The position numbers were made by a program, and so were the translations under genes. A stretch of 64,000 nucleotides of DNA, from positions 117,582-181,581 of the forward strand of contig CAJTEA010000006.1 of NCBI GenBank assembly GCA_910575265.1, in the 5' to 3' direction. Positions 54,596-62,498 of this stretch are shown one piece after another (the stretch's first letter is position 1; every line of letters starts with the position of its first letter). Source of the DNA: Oscillospiraceae bacterium (GTDB taxonomy: Bacteria > Bacillota > Clostridia > Oscillospirales > Oscillospiraceae). A model generated the notes under the pieces. That model saw nothing but the letters and a program-made list of their open reading frames with translations. It searched no databases and was not told the origin of the DNA.

Positions 54596-54915
54596 AGCGT
54601 ATCCACCTTTCCGGTATAGGCCGCAATTCCGCCTATGTTTTTTATATTGAAATATCCCATACGCCGTAAAATACCCACGGCCTGACGGCTCCTGGCTCCG
54701 CTGTGGCAGTACACAAACAGCGGGGTATCTTTCCCGCCGGCTGCCGAGCCGACACGGTCGAGCTCCTGAAGCGGAATATTTTTGCTGCCGGGGATATGGC
54801 CCTGCTGGTATTCCTGTGGAGTGCGGACGTCCAGCAGGACTGCGCCGCGGGTTTCGCTATACTCTTTGATCCCCTGATCAATATCGGAGCCGCGCGAAAA
54901 GTCAAAAAACCCCAT
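54592..54915 (-). CDS. Single-domain rhodanese
   Basis: 107 residues, one rhodanese domain (AVLLDVRTPQEYQQGHIPGSKNIPL) with catalytic Cys in FVYCHSGARSRQA. It should carry a persulfide sulfur. ATG at 54915 is seven bases after GGAGG. It lies 13 bases after the thioredoxin gene's stop and overlaps the next gene by four bases. Confidence 0.94.
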   Translation of the reverse strand: MGFFDFSRGSDIDQGIKEYSETRGAVLLDVRTPQEYQQGHIPGSKNIPLQELDRVGSAAGGKDTPLFVYCHSGARSRQAVGILRRMGYFNIKNIGGIAAYTGKVDTL

Positions 54916-54927
54916 GTTCACGCCTCC

Positions 54928-55233
54928 TTACAGCATGGCGAGAATCTGGCTCTTTGGCCTTGCGCCTATCGTCTGGCCTGTAATTCTGCCGCTCTTCATC
55001 ACCACCAGCGCGGGGATGCTCATCACGCGGAATTGGCTGGCCAGCTCCGGCTGTTCATCCACATTGATCTTGCCTACCTTGATATCAGGACGCTCTCGCG
55101 CGATTTCCTCCATGATGGGGACCACCATACGGCAGGGGCCGCACCAGGGGGCCCAGAAATCCAACAGAACGGGCTTGTCGGAGTTTACGACTTCTTTTTG
55201 AAAGTTTTCTTTGCTGATATTGATGGCAGACAT
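54928..55233 (-). CDS. trxA: Thioredoxin
   Basis: 101 residues with the WCGPC active site (WAPWCGPCRMVVPIM), cis-Pro in SIPALVV and normal length. In this operon it probably reduces the neighbouring rhodanese and CoADR. GAGGAGG precedes the ATG. It has its own promoter with a palindromic site upstream. Confidence 0.96.
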   Translation of the reverse strand: MSAINISKENFQKEVVNSDKPVLLDFWAPWCGPCRMVVPIMEEIARERPDIKVGKINVDEQPELASQFRVMSIPALVVMKSGRITGQTIGARPKSQILAML

Positions 55234-55268
55234 GGTTATGTCCTCCTCTTCTTCTGTTTTATGCCTCC

Positions 55269-55309
55269 AGTATACCGGAACGAATGGACCGCTTCCGTGA
55301 TAAAATCAC
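55269..55309 (-). promoter_or_regulatory. trxA promoter with class II-type activator site
   Basis: Minus-strand TATACT (55269-55274) with no recognisable -35, and the palindrome GTGATTTTATCAC (55297-55309) exactly 22 bases upstream, so centred near -41. The palindrome overlaps the end of the preceding gene. Confidence 0.7.
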
Positions 55310-55881
55310 CCTTTGCCGTTTTTGGCCTTACAGATCAGCTGCGTCATGGTACCCATGGGGCAGTAGACGCACCAGCCGCGGGGCTTAAACAAAACCATTG
55401 TGAACAGCCCGAGGACCGTAGAGGTCAGCATCACGCTGTAAAACCCAAACGCAAATTGGGCCACGCCGGGATGAAAGATCGTTCCGTGGTAGGCCCAGTG
55501 CCAGGGCAGTTTGAAGGTCCAGAGCAAGGTTACCACCTGCCGCGGATTCCGGACGCCCGCAAAGACCAGATAAGTATTCCACAGCATCTGGGAGAACATA
55601 ACAAAAAAGAAGATCAAAAAGCCATAGCGGAACCATTTGCTTTTCATCCATCTGGGGATATCCTTTTTTCGGGACAGGCCGAACCGTCCGCCTAACAGGC
55701 CGAATATCTGTCCCCGGCCGCAGTAACGGTTGCAGTAGCCCTTCGTGCCACATGCGGCGGAGATAATTAGGGGAATAAAGAAGAATACCAGCCCCAGCCA
55801 GGCGAACAGAATGTTGAAGAAACCCAACACCAGATAGGTCAGCTCGACGACCCACAGATAATCATACCAACGTTTTTTCAT
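55306..55881 (-). CDS. 4Fe-4S membrane protein (Fer4_5/NapH-like)
   Basis: 191 residues with four to five transmembrane segments. Two Cys clusters, CGTKGYCNRYCGRG near residue 44 and CVYCPMGTMTQLIC near the end, resemble the NapH/CcoG Fer4_5 pattern that carries clusters inside the membrane edge. It should move electrons between the ferredoxin encoded just upstream and a membrane partner. Overlaps the ferredoxin stop by four bases. Confidence 0.8.
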   Translation of the reverse strand: MKKRWYDYLWVVELTYLVLGFFNILFAWLGLVFFFIPLIISAACGTKGYCNRYCGRGQIFGLLGGRFGLSRKKDIPRWMKSKWFRYGFLIFFFVMFSQMLWNTYLVFAGVRNPRQVVTLLWTFKLPWHWAYHGTIFHPGVAQFAFGFYSVMLTSTVLGLFTMVLFKPRGWCVYCPMGTMTQLICKAKNGKG

Positions 55882-56084
55882 GCCCGCGCCTCCTGAATCT
55901 CAATGACGGAGGCTGGACACTCCTTCGCGCATTTGCCGCAGCCCACACACTGTTCCGCGTTGACTGCCGCCCGGATTCCGCGCCAAATCTGGATAGCGGA
56001 CATAGGACATACCTTTACACAGCAGCCGCAGGCAACACAGGCGCTATCATCCACAACAGCCCTACGTTTTTTTCTCATTGTCAT
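55878..56084 (-). CDS. 2[4Fe-4S] ferredoxin
   Basis: 68 residues, with CVACGCCVKVCP and CVGCGKCAKECP motifs and a basic N-terminus (MTMRKKRR). First gene of the redox operon. ATG at 56084 lies six bases after GGGGAGG. Confidence 0.94.
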   Translation of the reverse strand: MTMRKKRRAVVDDSACVACGCCVKVCPMSAIQIWRGIRAAVNAEQCVGCGKCAKECPASVIEIQEARA

Positions 56085-56111
56085 ACCGTACCTCCCCAAT
56101 TGAATGAAAGC

Positions 56112-56152
56112 ATTATAACAAGATGGAGCGATGAGTACCGTGATAAAATCAC
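56112..56152 (-). promoter_or_regulatory. Redox operon promoter with class II-type activator site
   Basis: Minus-strand TATAAT (56112-56117) and the same palindrome GTGATTTTATCAC (56140-56152) exactly 22 bases upstream, the same geometry as at trxA. No consensus -35 in the usual place. Confidence 0.75.
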
Positions 56153-56167
56153 ACAAGGGGGATAGCT

Positions 56168-56401
56168 GTTTACAGAGCTGGCCGGCCTCATGACAATGCT
56201 GTTATGGAGTCAGTTTTCTCTTTCATGGGGCGAGAAGAAATCTATCGTACACAGTACAAATCCGAGCAACAGTTCGAAAAAAGCATTGAAAACTACATAG
56301 AATTTTACAATACTCAGCGGCCGCATAGCACGCTTAACTATAAGACGCCAGATCAATTTGAGGCAATCCATGAGGGCAAAAAGAAATCGGCGAACAACTA
56401 G
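56168..56401 (+). pseudogene. IS3-family transposase, C-terminal remnant
   Basis: The frame reads GRPHDNAVMESVFSFMGREEIY and ends with YNTQRPHSTLNYKTPDQFEAI, the last 75 residues of an IS3 OrfB integrase core including the catalytic Glu (in MES). The rest of the transposase is gone; the break lies just upstream of 56168, close to the redox operon promoter. Confidence 0.85.
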
Positions 56402-56774
56402 ACAAAGGGTTCAAAAGCCGCCATTTATGATTTTTTGACTTTAAATTTCGACTTTTTTGACATCGGATGTCCATTTTTGCGAATGATGAATCAACGCCAA
56501 GAAGTCTGACGTTGCAAGGCTTTTAAGGATAAAATGAGGGTAGGAACATTGCCCAGTCCAATAAAACTGTTCAATACTCCTACCCTAATTCACATGGAGC
56601 GCGTGCCCACTTTCGAACCTGCGGCTCAGGAAGCGGGAAGGCGGTGTCTCCAAAGCATTGGCATGACCAGCTTCTTCAATATTCATTCTCAACGCACCAC
56701 AAGACTAATTCGCCTCTGGAGGCTCTATTTTTTTGTGTTATTGCAGATTTCAATTTTCCGGTTTTACACAAATA
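56402..56774. other. Gene-free IS scar with long inverted repeat
   Basis: AT-richer than its surroundings. AGGGTAGGAACATTG (56532-56546) and CAATACTCCTACCCT (56571-56585) are inverted repeats matching at 13 of 15 positions around a 24-base loop. The rest looks like the end of the IS3 element and junk. Confidence 0.4.
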
Positions 56775-57668
56775 TCATTCATCTGCATCAGGTTTATCAA
56801 TTCCTTCGGAGGCTACTCCCTCGATCATATCGGTTACCACCTGATTGAGTTGGGCTGCATTCTGGGATGTAATCACAGGAACACCAGTCTGCGTTTCCAC
56901 AGCCTTGCGTGCATCCCCAGCCACTTTGCCGCCCGCACGCGCTATCTCAACATTTTCTGCAAATGTTTCAGGCTCTTTTTGTTTCGAGATCTCTGTGGTG
57001 GTCGCTTCGGCCAGCATATTCAGAACCAACTCCAGCGTGGTCATATTATCACGAAGATTCTCTTTTTTCAAGCCTTTGAGACGCTTATACTGCCTGGTTG
57101 TCATACCGGACCATGCGCGGGAGATCTCATCGGTTAGGATGGCATATTCGATGCCCTGTTGAACGCCACGGGCATCCCATTCATCAGTCAGCTCTTTACG
57201 CACCTGGATTGCCTGGAGCCGCTGGTTGATCCATTCACGGCTGTATCCTTTTAATACATAGGTTTCCAAGGCCCGTTCAATGGTCAACTCAGGATCGATG
57301 GTTTCTTCTATACGCTCCCGGCCAACTTGGGCCAACCACATTTTGAACGGCTCCGCCTTGGGAGAAGGGATAGACTGGATGATGCGCAGAAGCTGCTCGG
57401 TATCAGCTACATCGGTCAGATACCGTTTGCCGTCCTTGGAGGACTTCAGTTTCAGTTGCTGACAATTTGTCAGCAACTGATCAGCGCCTTCTTCTTTCAG
57501 ACGCTGTTTCAGCTTTGCCCAGTAATTACTCGCACCTCGCTGGTTAGGCTGATCTGTCAGAACGGCTATCACATCCACGATTGAGAAGAACCATTCTTCC
57601 TTCTCCTCATCCCATGCGGTGCGGATACGCTTATCCTCGAAGAGCTGTATCTTATCATTTTGTCCCAT
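56775..57668 (-). CDS. Bro-N domain antirepressor-like protein
   Basis: 297 residues. The N-terminal Bro-N domain (FFSIVDVIAVLTDQPNQRGASNYW, YLTDVADTEQLLRIIQSIPSPKAEPFKMWLAQVG) is typical of phage antirepressors and DinD. The C-terminal half is helical and has an NVEIARAGGKVAGDARKAVE segment. It probably belongs to a phage or mobile-element regulatory circuit. It overlaps the stop of the DUF6429 gene by 14 bases. Confidence 0.82.
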   Translation of the reverse strand: MGQNDKIQLFEDKRIRTAWDEEKEEWFFSIVDVIAVLTDQPNQRGASNYWAKLKQRLKEEGADQLLTNCQQLKLKSSKDGKRYLTDVADTEQLLRIIQSIPSPKAEPFKMWLAQVGRERIEETIDPELTIERALETYVLKGYSREWINQRLQAIQVRKELTDEWDARGVQQGIEYAILTDEISRAWSGMTTRQYKRLKGLKKENLRDNMTTLELVLNMLAEATTTEISKQKEPETFAENVEIARAGGKVAGDARKAVETQTGVPVITSQNAAQLNQVVTDMIEGVASEGIDKPDADE

Positions 57669-57972
57669 CGATTCCAGCCTCCTCTCCACCATACCGCTCC
57701 AGGGTAATCCCATACTGCTTCAGCAATTCCAGGGCTTTTGCCACGCCCTCATCGGTGAATGAGGCGGACTTACTGCGACCTCCAGCATTGACCAGGCCGT
57801 CATCCGTCAGTTCGTTCAGGACATCGAAATTATATCCCTTCCAGCAGATGCGGGCCTTGGGATAGATGCCAGCGCGGTCAGGCTTTTTCCGAATGCCAGG
57901 AACAAGACTCTCCTCCCAGGAGGTGAGATACATCAGCATCAGGGTCAGATCCTTGACTGTATCTTTGTCCAC
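57655..57972 (-). CDS. DUF6429-like protein
   Basis: 105 residues. The pattern LMLMYLTSWEES...ICWKGYNFDVLNELTDDGLVNAGGRSKSASFTDEG matches the DUF6429 family, common next to transposon genes and of unknown role. The start is a GTG (57972) eight bases after GGAGG. Co-transcribed with the Bro-N gene. Confidence 0.65.
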   Translation of the reverse strand: MDKDTVKDLTLMLMYLTSWEESLVPGIRKKPDRAGIYPKARICWKGYNFDVLNELTDDGLVNAGGRSKSASFTDEGVAKALELLKQYGITLERYGGEEAGIDGTK

Positions 57973-58031
57973 CTGTTTGTCCTCCAGTGGTAAGCCATTG
58001 CTGTAATTATAGCATAGCGGAGGCGCTGTGT

Positions 58032-58727
58032 CTACTCAAAGAGTTCAGCAAGAGCAGATAAAAGTTCCAGAACAGGGTCAGGCACGTCGTCCGCCGACTC
58101 CATATCTTGAATCTCTCCGTTGGAGTATTCCACATGGGCGTTCCATAGCGGAGATTCCTCATCCTCCGAATCAATATCGGCAGGGCCGCAATGATCCTCT
58201 CCCCACCAGAAGATTTCCAGCGTGTGTACCGTCCACTTCAGGAGCTTTGCCAGGATTTTAGACGGCGGCGACACTGTCTGAGGCGCGCCATCCTGCTGGA
58301 TGCGGACAACGGCCGGCGGTGTCCGGCTGACCTGGTAGCTTTCTTTGATGTACACCGGGTCGCCATAGGGATCGCAGATATCGCCATCGATGTTCAGCTT
58401 CAGCGTTTGGATGGACAACTCCTGCTTTTTCTGGTTTCGTACCTGGCGGGGAAATCGCTGCGCATAGATCATACAGGCCAGGGACTTCACCTCTGGTCGG
58501 TGGTCGTGGGTTCGATTTTTCAGCCACGTCATCTCGCTCTCGCTCAGGCGGCGCAGCGGTAGATTTTCCAAACGGCGAAGCGTCATCTCCTCCGCCTGCT
58601 GCGCTGGTGGGAGGTGAGAACAGGCTTTGCAGATATGCGCCGCATGACCCCTGCCGCTGAAGCTCTCGTTGGACTTCCGCATCCCGCAGACCTTGCAGAA
58701 ATGCCCCGGAAGTTTCTTCTTCGCCAT
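58032..58727 (-). CDS. Hypothetical protein with N-terminal zinc-binding cysteines
   Basis: 231 residues. The first 40 residues hold FCKVCGMRKSNESF and HICKACSHLPP, a zinc-ribbon-like block often seen in mobile-element proteins. The rest is unrecognised; the C-terminal tail is acidic. Start at 58727 is eight bases after GGAGG. The DUF1016 frame runs through it in another reading frame. Confidence 0.7.
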   Translation of the reverse strand: MAKKKLPGHFCKVCGMRKSNESFSGRGHAAHICKACSHLPPAQQAEEMTLRRLENLPLRRLSESEMTWLKNRTHDHRPEVKSLACMIYAQRFPRQVRNQKKQELSIQTLKLNIDGDICDPYGDPVYIKESYQVSRTPPAVVRIQQDGAPQTVSPPSKILAKLLKWTVHTLEIFWWGEDHCGPADIDSEDEESPLWNAHVEYSNGEIQDMESADDVPDPVLELLSALAELFE

Positions 58728-59196
58728 CCTCATCACCTCCGCTGCCGTTACTATAACATGGATCGGCTGTGTTGTCGAGAGCTATGCTTTCGTGGGTACG
58801 CTCACGGATATTCCCGGCCAGTTCCAGCTTCGACCAGCCGAACTGCCCAGCCGCTTTGATGTACCATGCCCGCTCCTGGGGAGTCAGCTCCGCCTCCAAA
58901 ATGACCACGTTCTGTGTCCAGCCGATGGTCATGACCTCAGCCAGCACCTCCGGTGCGCTCTCATAGGTGCGGTAGAACTCCCGCATCCGGCGCAGGTTCC
59001 GGGGGGAGAAGCCAGAGGCGTCAGGGTATGCGCTGCACAGATACTCCGCAGCGGCGACAGCGGCGCCTTTCTCCGGCCTGCCGCTGACCAGCCGGCCAAT
59101 CTCACAGTACAGTTCCATCTGTGGCAGGTTTGCCGCCATCAGGGTGTCCAGCGCCGCGAACATGGCGCTGTAGTCGACAGGCTTTCTGACGTTCAT
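58258..59196 (-). CDS. DUF1016 N-terminal domain protein, probably truncated
   Basis: The first 145 residues (NLPQMELYCEIGRLVSGRPEKGAAV, then SAYPDASGFSPRNLRRMREFYRTYES, TIGWTQNVVIL) are DUF1016-N (YhcG family). After about residue 155 the frame overlaps the zinc-finger gene in a different register and loses all family likeness. The usual C-terminal PD-(D/E)XK nuclease domain is missing. Either the protein is a genuine short form or it was cut by a deletion. ATG follows AAAGGAG. Confidence 0.6.
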   Translation of the reverse strand: MNVRKPVDYSAMFAALDTLMAANLPQMELYCEIGRLVSGRPEKGAAVAAAEYLCSAYPDASGFSPRNLRRMREFYRTYESAPEVLAEVMTIGWTQNVVILEAELTPQERAWYIKAAGQFGWSKLELAGNIRERTHESIALDNTADPCYSNGSGGDEDGEEETSGAFLQGLRDAEVQRELQRQGSCGAYLQSLFSPPTSAAGGGDDASPFGKSTAAPPERERDDVAEKSNPRPPTRGEVPGLYDLCAAISPPGTKPEKAGVVHPNAEAEHRWRYLRSLWRPGVHQRKLPGQPDTAGRCPHPAGWRASDSVAAV

Positions 59197-59258
59197 TCTG
59201 GTTTCTCCTTTCCGGCGCGGGTGCGCCTGTTTTTTATTCTCTGGAGTTTGAAATCGCC

Positions 59259-59296
59259 AAGGCGCAAGCCCTCGGTCCCCCGAGGGCTTGCGCCTT
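59259..59296 (-). terminator. Terminator after the phosphoesterase gene
   Basis: AAGGCGCAAGCCCTCGG and CCGAGGGCTTGCGCCTT form a 17-bp perfect stem. Confidence 0.75.
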
Positions 59297-59319
59297 AGCG
59301 GTATCGGGTCGTGTCGTCG

Positions 59320-60069
59320 TCACTCCCATTGCAGCTCCACCATCTGTTCCCACTGGATGATGAAGCGGTCATCCACCACACAGTTTTGGTGGTAGTGGCC
59401 CAGGAACCAGTAATCGAATTGGCACCGCCGCTTGATCATTTGGAGGAAATCTGTCAGCCGGTCCGGGGTGTAGTTTCGATCCAGCTTCTGCTGGATGCTG
59501 GTGGGGGCGCAGTGGGTCAGGACACAGTTCACCCTCCAGTTGACCCGTTCCAGATTCCTGACGGCCTCCCCGTATTCCCCCTCAGAGGGCAGTTCCTGGG
59601 ACCACCAGGAAACGCCCTTCACCCGGAACATCTGCCGTGTCCGGCGCTTGAACCAGTATTCCTGCTCGAAGTCGGGAGACGCTGGATCGAGGATGCCGTC
59701 CTGGATATCGTGGGAGGCAGCGCCGCCCATGGTGAAGAGGGCGATTCCATCGATTTCAAAGACCTGCCCACGCATCAGGTGAAGCACATGGGGCCGGACA
59801 TAGTGGACTTTTCCTCCCTGCCACTGGTGGACGGGAAGTTCCCAGAGCCTGTCGAAGTTTTCGTGGTTCCCGTCCACAAAGAGGGTGGTAAACGGCTTTT
59901 CCTCCAGCCAGTCGAGCCAGTATGTCTCCTTGGGTGAATCGTCCCACACGCCCCCGAAATCGCCTGTGACGACCGCATAGTCACTGCGGCTCATCTGCTT
60001 TTGCTGTGGGAAATTTTTGGTGTTGAACCGCTGGAAGCCGCCATGAGTGTCGCCGGTGATGTAGATCAT
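59320..60069 (-). CDS. Calcineurin-like metallophosphoesterase
   Basis: 249 residues. Metal ligands are in YITGDTHGG, VVTGDFGGVWD, VDGNHENFDRL, LTHCAPTS and FLGHYHQN, the full motif set of this superfamily. Substrate unknown. It is two bases downstream of the large recombinase gene, so it is translationally linked to it; this pairing is seen in clostridial elements. ATG at 60069 follows GAGGAG. Confidence 0.88.
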   Translation of the reverse strand: MIYITGDTHGGFQRFNTKNFPQQKQMSRSDYAVVTGDFGGVWDDSPKETYWLDWLEEKPFTTLFVDGNHENFDRLWELPVHQWQGGKVHYVRPHVLHLMRGQVFEIDGIALFTMGGAASHDIQDGILDPASPDFEQEYWFKRRTRQMFRVKGVSWWSQELPSEGEYGEAVRNLERVNWRVNCVLTHCAPTSIQQKLDRNYTPDRLTDFLQMIKRRCQFDYWFLGHYHQNCVVDDRFIIQWEQMVELQWE

Positions 60070-60071
60070 GG

Positions 60072-61697
60072 TCACTGCTCCTCTCCGATGGTCTGCTCGA
60101 TCTCGATCCCGCCGTGGAGATAGATCCTGATCCGGTTTGCGGACAGCACTTTCACCGTATCCACCAACTGGCGGATGGTACTCTCCTCCCATTGGATAGC
60201 GGCATCGCCGGTTTTCAGGATCTCCATCGCGTTGGCAATCCGCTGGCTGGCGGCGGAGTCGCTGTTCTGCTGTTCCAGCAGTCTGGCTCTCTGTTCCTTC
60301 AGAGCGGCCATGTCAGCGGAGATACGCTTGAACTCCTCAGCGTGCTTCATGAAGCCTCCCTCCTTGGAGTCAGCGAACAGCCCCTGAAATTCCTTGTCCA
60401 GCTCATCCAGCCTCCGGTCGATATCTGATATACTCATGGCGCCGGGGAAGGGGATCAGCTCCATCCGCATGGCGCCCTCGATCTGTCCCACCAGCGCCTC
60501 CTGCTGGCTCATAACGGTGTTGATAGCGGCGAGGATGGCGGCTTGCAGAGGCTCCTCCCGGAGCGTGGGGGAGTCGTGGCAGTATTTCGTGCCGTAGTCG
60601 ATCCGGCTGGCGCAGCGCCATACGGCGAACCGCTGGCCTTTCTTGACCCATACGCACCTGCGATAGAGGGTCCCGCACTCGCCGCACACCAGCCGCTCAG
60701 TGAGGGCGTATTTGGCACTGTAGCAGGAACGGCCTGTGGGGGCCAGCTTCTGGCTGGGGGCCCGTCCCGCGTTCCTCCGAGCGAACTCCGCTTTTGCTTG
60801 GTTGAACCTGTCACGGGTGATGATCCCCTCGTGGTTGTCCTGCACCAGATACATGGGGAGCTGTCCCATATTGCGGAGCTGTTTCTTGCTGATGCAGTCC
60901 TGGGTGTAGGTCTTCTGCATCAGAACGTCGCCGCAGTATTTTTCATTTTTCAGGATACTGCGGATGGCTGCCTCCGACCAGACTGTCCCGCCCTTGGCAG
61001 TGAGGACTCCCTGACCTTCCAGTTCCCTTTTGATCATGCGAATGCTGCGGCCGGCGAGGAAGCTGTCGTAGATATGCTCCACCACTGCCGCCTGTTCGGG
61101 GACGACGCGGGGCTTGCCATCCTCACCCAACTCATAGCCGTACAGATGCTGGAATTGGACGTTTGTCTTGCCCTCCCGCATAGCCTGCCGTTTGCCCCAG
61201 ACGATGTTGGCGGACATGGACTCGCTCTCTGCCTGAGCGAAGGCGCCCATCATGGTAATGAGCATCTCGCTGTCTGTTTCCAATGTGTTGATGTTCTCCT
61301 TCTCGAAGATCACGGCGATACCCAGGGTGCGCAGGGCGCGGATATAGTTGAGGCAGTCCACCGTGTTCCGGGCGAAGCGGGAGATGGACTTGACCAGCAC
61401 CAGATCGATCTTCTTCTGACGGCACCTGCGGATCATCCTCTGGAATTCAGGCCGCTTCTGGGCTGAGGTGCCGGTGATGCCCTCATCCGCGAAGATCCCC
61501 GCCATCGTCCACTGGGGGTTGGTCATGATCTTGTCGGTGTAGTAGGTCTGCTGGGCCTCGTAGCTGGTAAGCTGCTCCTCGTCATCCGTGGACACCCGGC
61601 AGTATGCCGCGACGCGCAGCTGGCGCTGGACGGCCTTGGAACGGGCCAGTTCCGGCTTGGGCGGTATGACGATGACTCTGGGGGTGGTTCCTGTCAT
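60072..61697 (-). CDS. Large serine recombinase
   Basis: 541 residues. Catalytic domain with the nucleophile Ser in YCRVSTDDEEQ (about residue 37) and the Arg pair in SRFARN, then the recombinase domain (LYGYELGEDGKP, SEAAIRSILKNEKYCGDVLMQKT), a zinc ribbon (CGECGTLY...CHDS) and a coiled coil. It should integrate or excise a mobile element. Start at 61697 follows GGAGTGATACAC. Confidence 0.95.
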   Translation of the reverse strand: MTGTTPRVIVIPPKPELARSKAVQRQLRVAAYCRVSTDDEEQLTSYEAQQTYYTDKIMTNPQWTMAGIFADEGITGTSAQKRPEFQRMIRRCRQKKIDLVLVKSISRFARNTVDCLNYIRALRTLGIAVIFEKENINTLETDSEMLITMMGAFAQAESESMSANIVWGKRQAMREGKTNVQFQHLYGYELGEDGKPRVVPEQAAVVEHIYDSFLAGRSIRMIKRELEGQGVLTAKGGTVWSEAAIRSILKNEKYCGDVLMQKTYTQDCISKKQLRNMGQLPMYLVQDNHEGIITRDRFNQAKAEFARRNAGRAPSQKLAPTGRSCYSAKYALTERLVCGECGTLYRRCVWVKKGQRFAVWRCASRIDYGTKYCHDSPTLREEPLQAAILAAINTVMSQQEALVGQIEGAMRMELIPFPGAMSISDIDRRLDELDKEFQGLFADSKEGGFMKHAEEFKRISADMAALKEQRARLLEQQNSDSAASQRIANAMEILKTGDAAIQWEESTIRQLVDTVKVLSANRIRIYLHGGIEIEQTIGEEQ

Positions 61698-61702
61698 GTG
61701 TA

Positions 61703-62245
61703 TCACTCCATCCTGAATATGATCGTTTTCTCCGGACGTCCAGGCAGCCGGATCGTCTTCTTCCACGTCCTTTTCGTGGGGCGGCTGATCGTACCCATGT
61801 AGTGCGTATGGGCGGAGTTCATCGTAAGGTGCTCACATTCCGCTCTGGCGAACTCCGCCGTCAGGGAGGCAAGTACATCGAAGTTAGGGTCTGTCGTGCT
61901 GATGTTCTCCTGTTCGAAGATCACCGTGACGCCCAGTTCCCTCAGCTCCCGCACGATGCTCAGGCATTCGACCATGTTTCTGGCGAAGCGGGAGACAGAC
62001 TTGACGAGAATCAGGTCGATCTTCTTCTGCCTGCACCTGCGAAGCATCTTCTGGAACTCCGGGCGCTTGGAGCGGCTGTCCCCGATGTCAGCGAAGATAC
62101 CCGCCATGATCCAGTCGGGGTTGGCGCCGATCCGCTCTGTGTAGCAGGTCTTCTGCAATTCAAGGATGGCACTTTGCTCCTCGCCGCCGACGATTCGGCA
62201 GTAGGCGGCGGCGCGGAGCCGCGGGGTGGGGTTGGCTCTTGTCAT
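61703..62245 (-). CDS. Short serine recombinase paralogue without the catalytic serine
   Basis: 180 residues, related to the first 150 residues of the recombinase downstream (RRCRQKKIDLILVKSVSRFARNMVECL nearly matches RRCRQKKIDLVLVKSISRFARNTVDCL). Where the active enzyme has RVSTDDEE this one has RIVGGEEQ, so the nucleophile is missing. The protein ends soon after the catalytic domain, without DNA-binding domains. Five bases separate it from the large recombinase. Possible role: regulator or recombination-directionality partner; otherwise a decayed copy. Confidence 0.85.
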   Translation of the reverse strand: MTRANPTPRLRAAAYCRIVGGEEQSAILELQKTCYTERIGANPDWIMAGIFADIGDSRSKRPEFQKMLRRCRQKKIDLILVKSVSRFARNMVECLSIVRELRELGVTVIFEQENISTTDPNFDVLASLTAEFARAECEHLTMNSAHTHYMGTISRPTKRTWKKTIRLPGRPEKTIIFRME

Positions 62246-62498
62246 GTGAGATCACTCCTTTTTATAATTTGTCTGTTTTTCAGTCTCAGGCTGACCTCCC
62301 CGGTGGGGAAGATCAGGATGGCGGAGGTAATTTGACGGAGCAGCGCAGTGTCCAATCCACCGTTCTGCTCCGCCTGTCATCGCCAGTGATAAAATGTAAA
62401 AAAACGCCGAGGAAAAAATGTAGTTTTGTGGCGGAGAGGAGGGAAAAAAGATAGACTCCCAATCAGGGCGAAAAAGAGCCCGGAAAGGGAGTCAGGAA

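Noticed and set aside
58258..58727. C-terminal half of the DUF1016 frame as real protein
   Set aside because: Pro/Arg/Gly-rich with no family likeness, and in another register of a gene with a plausible zinc-ribbon start.
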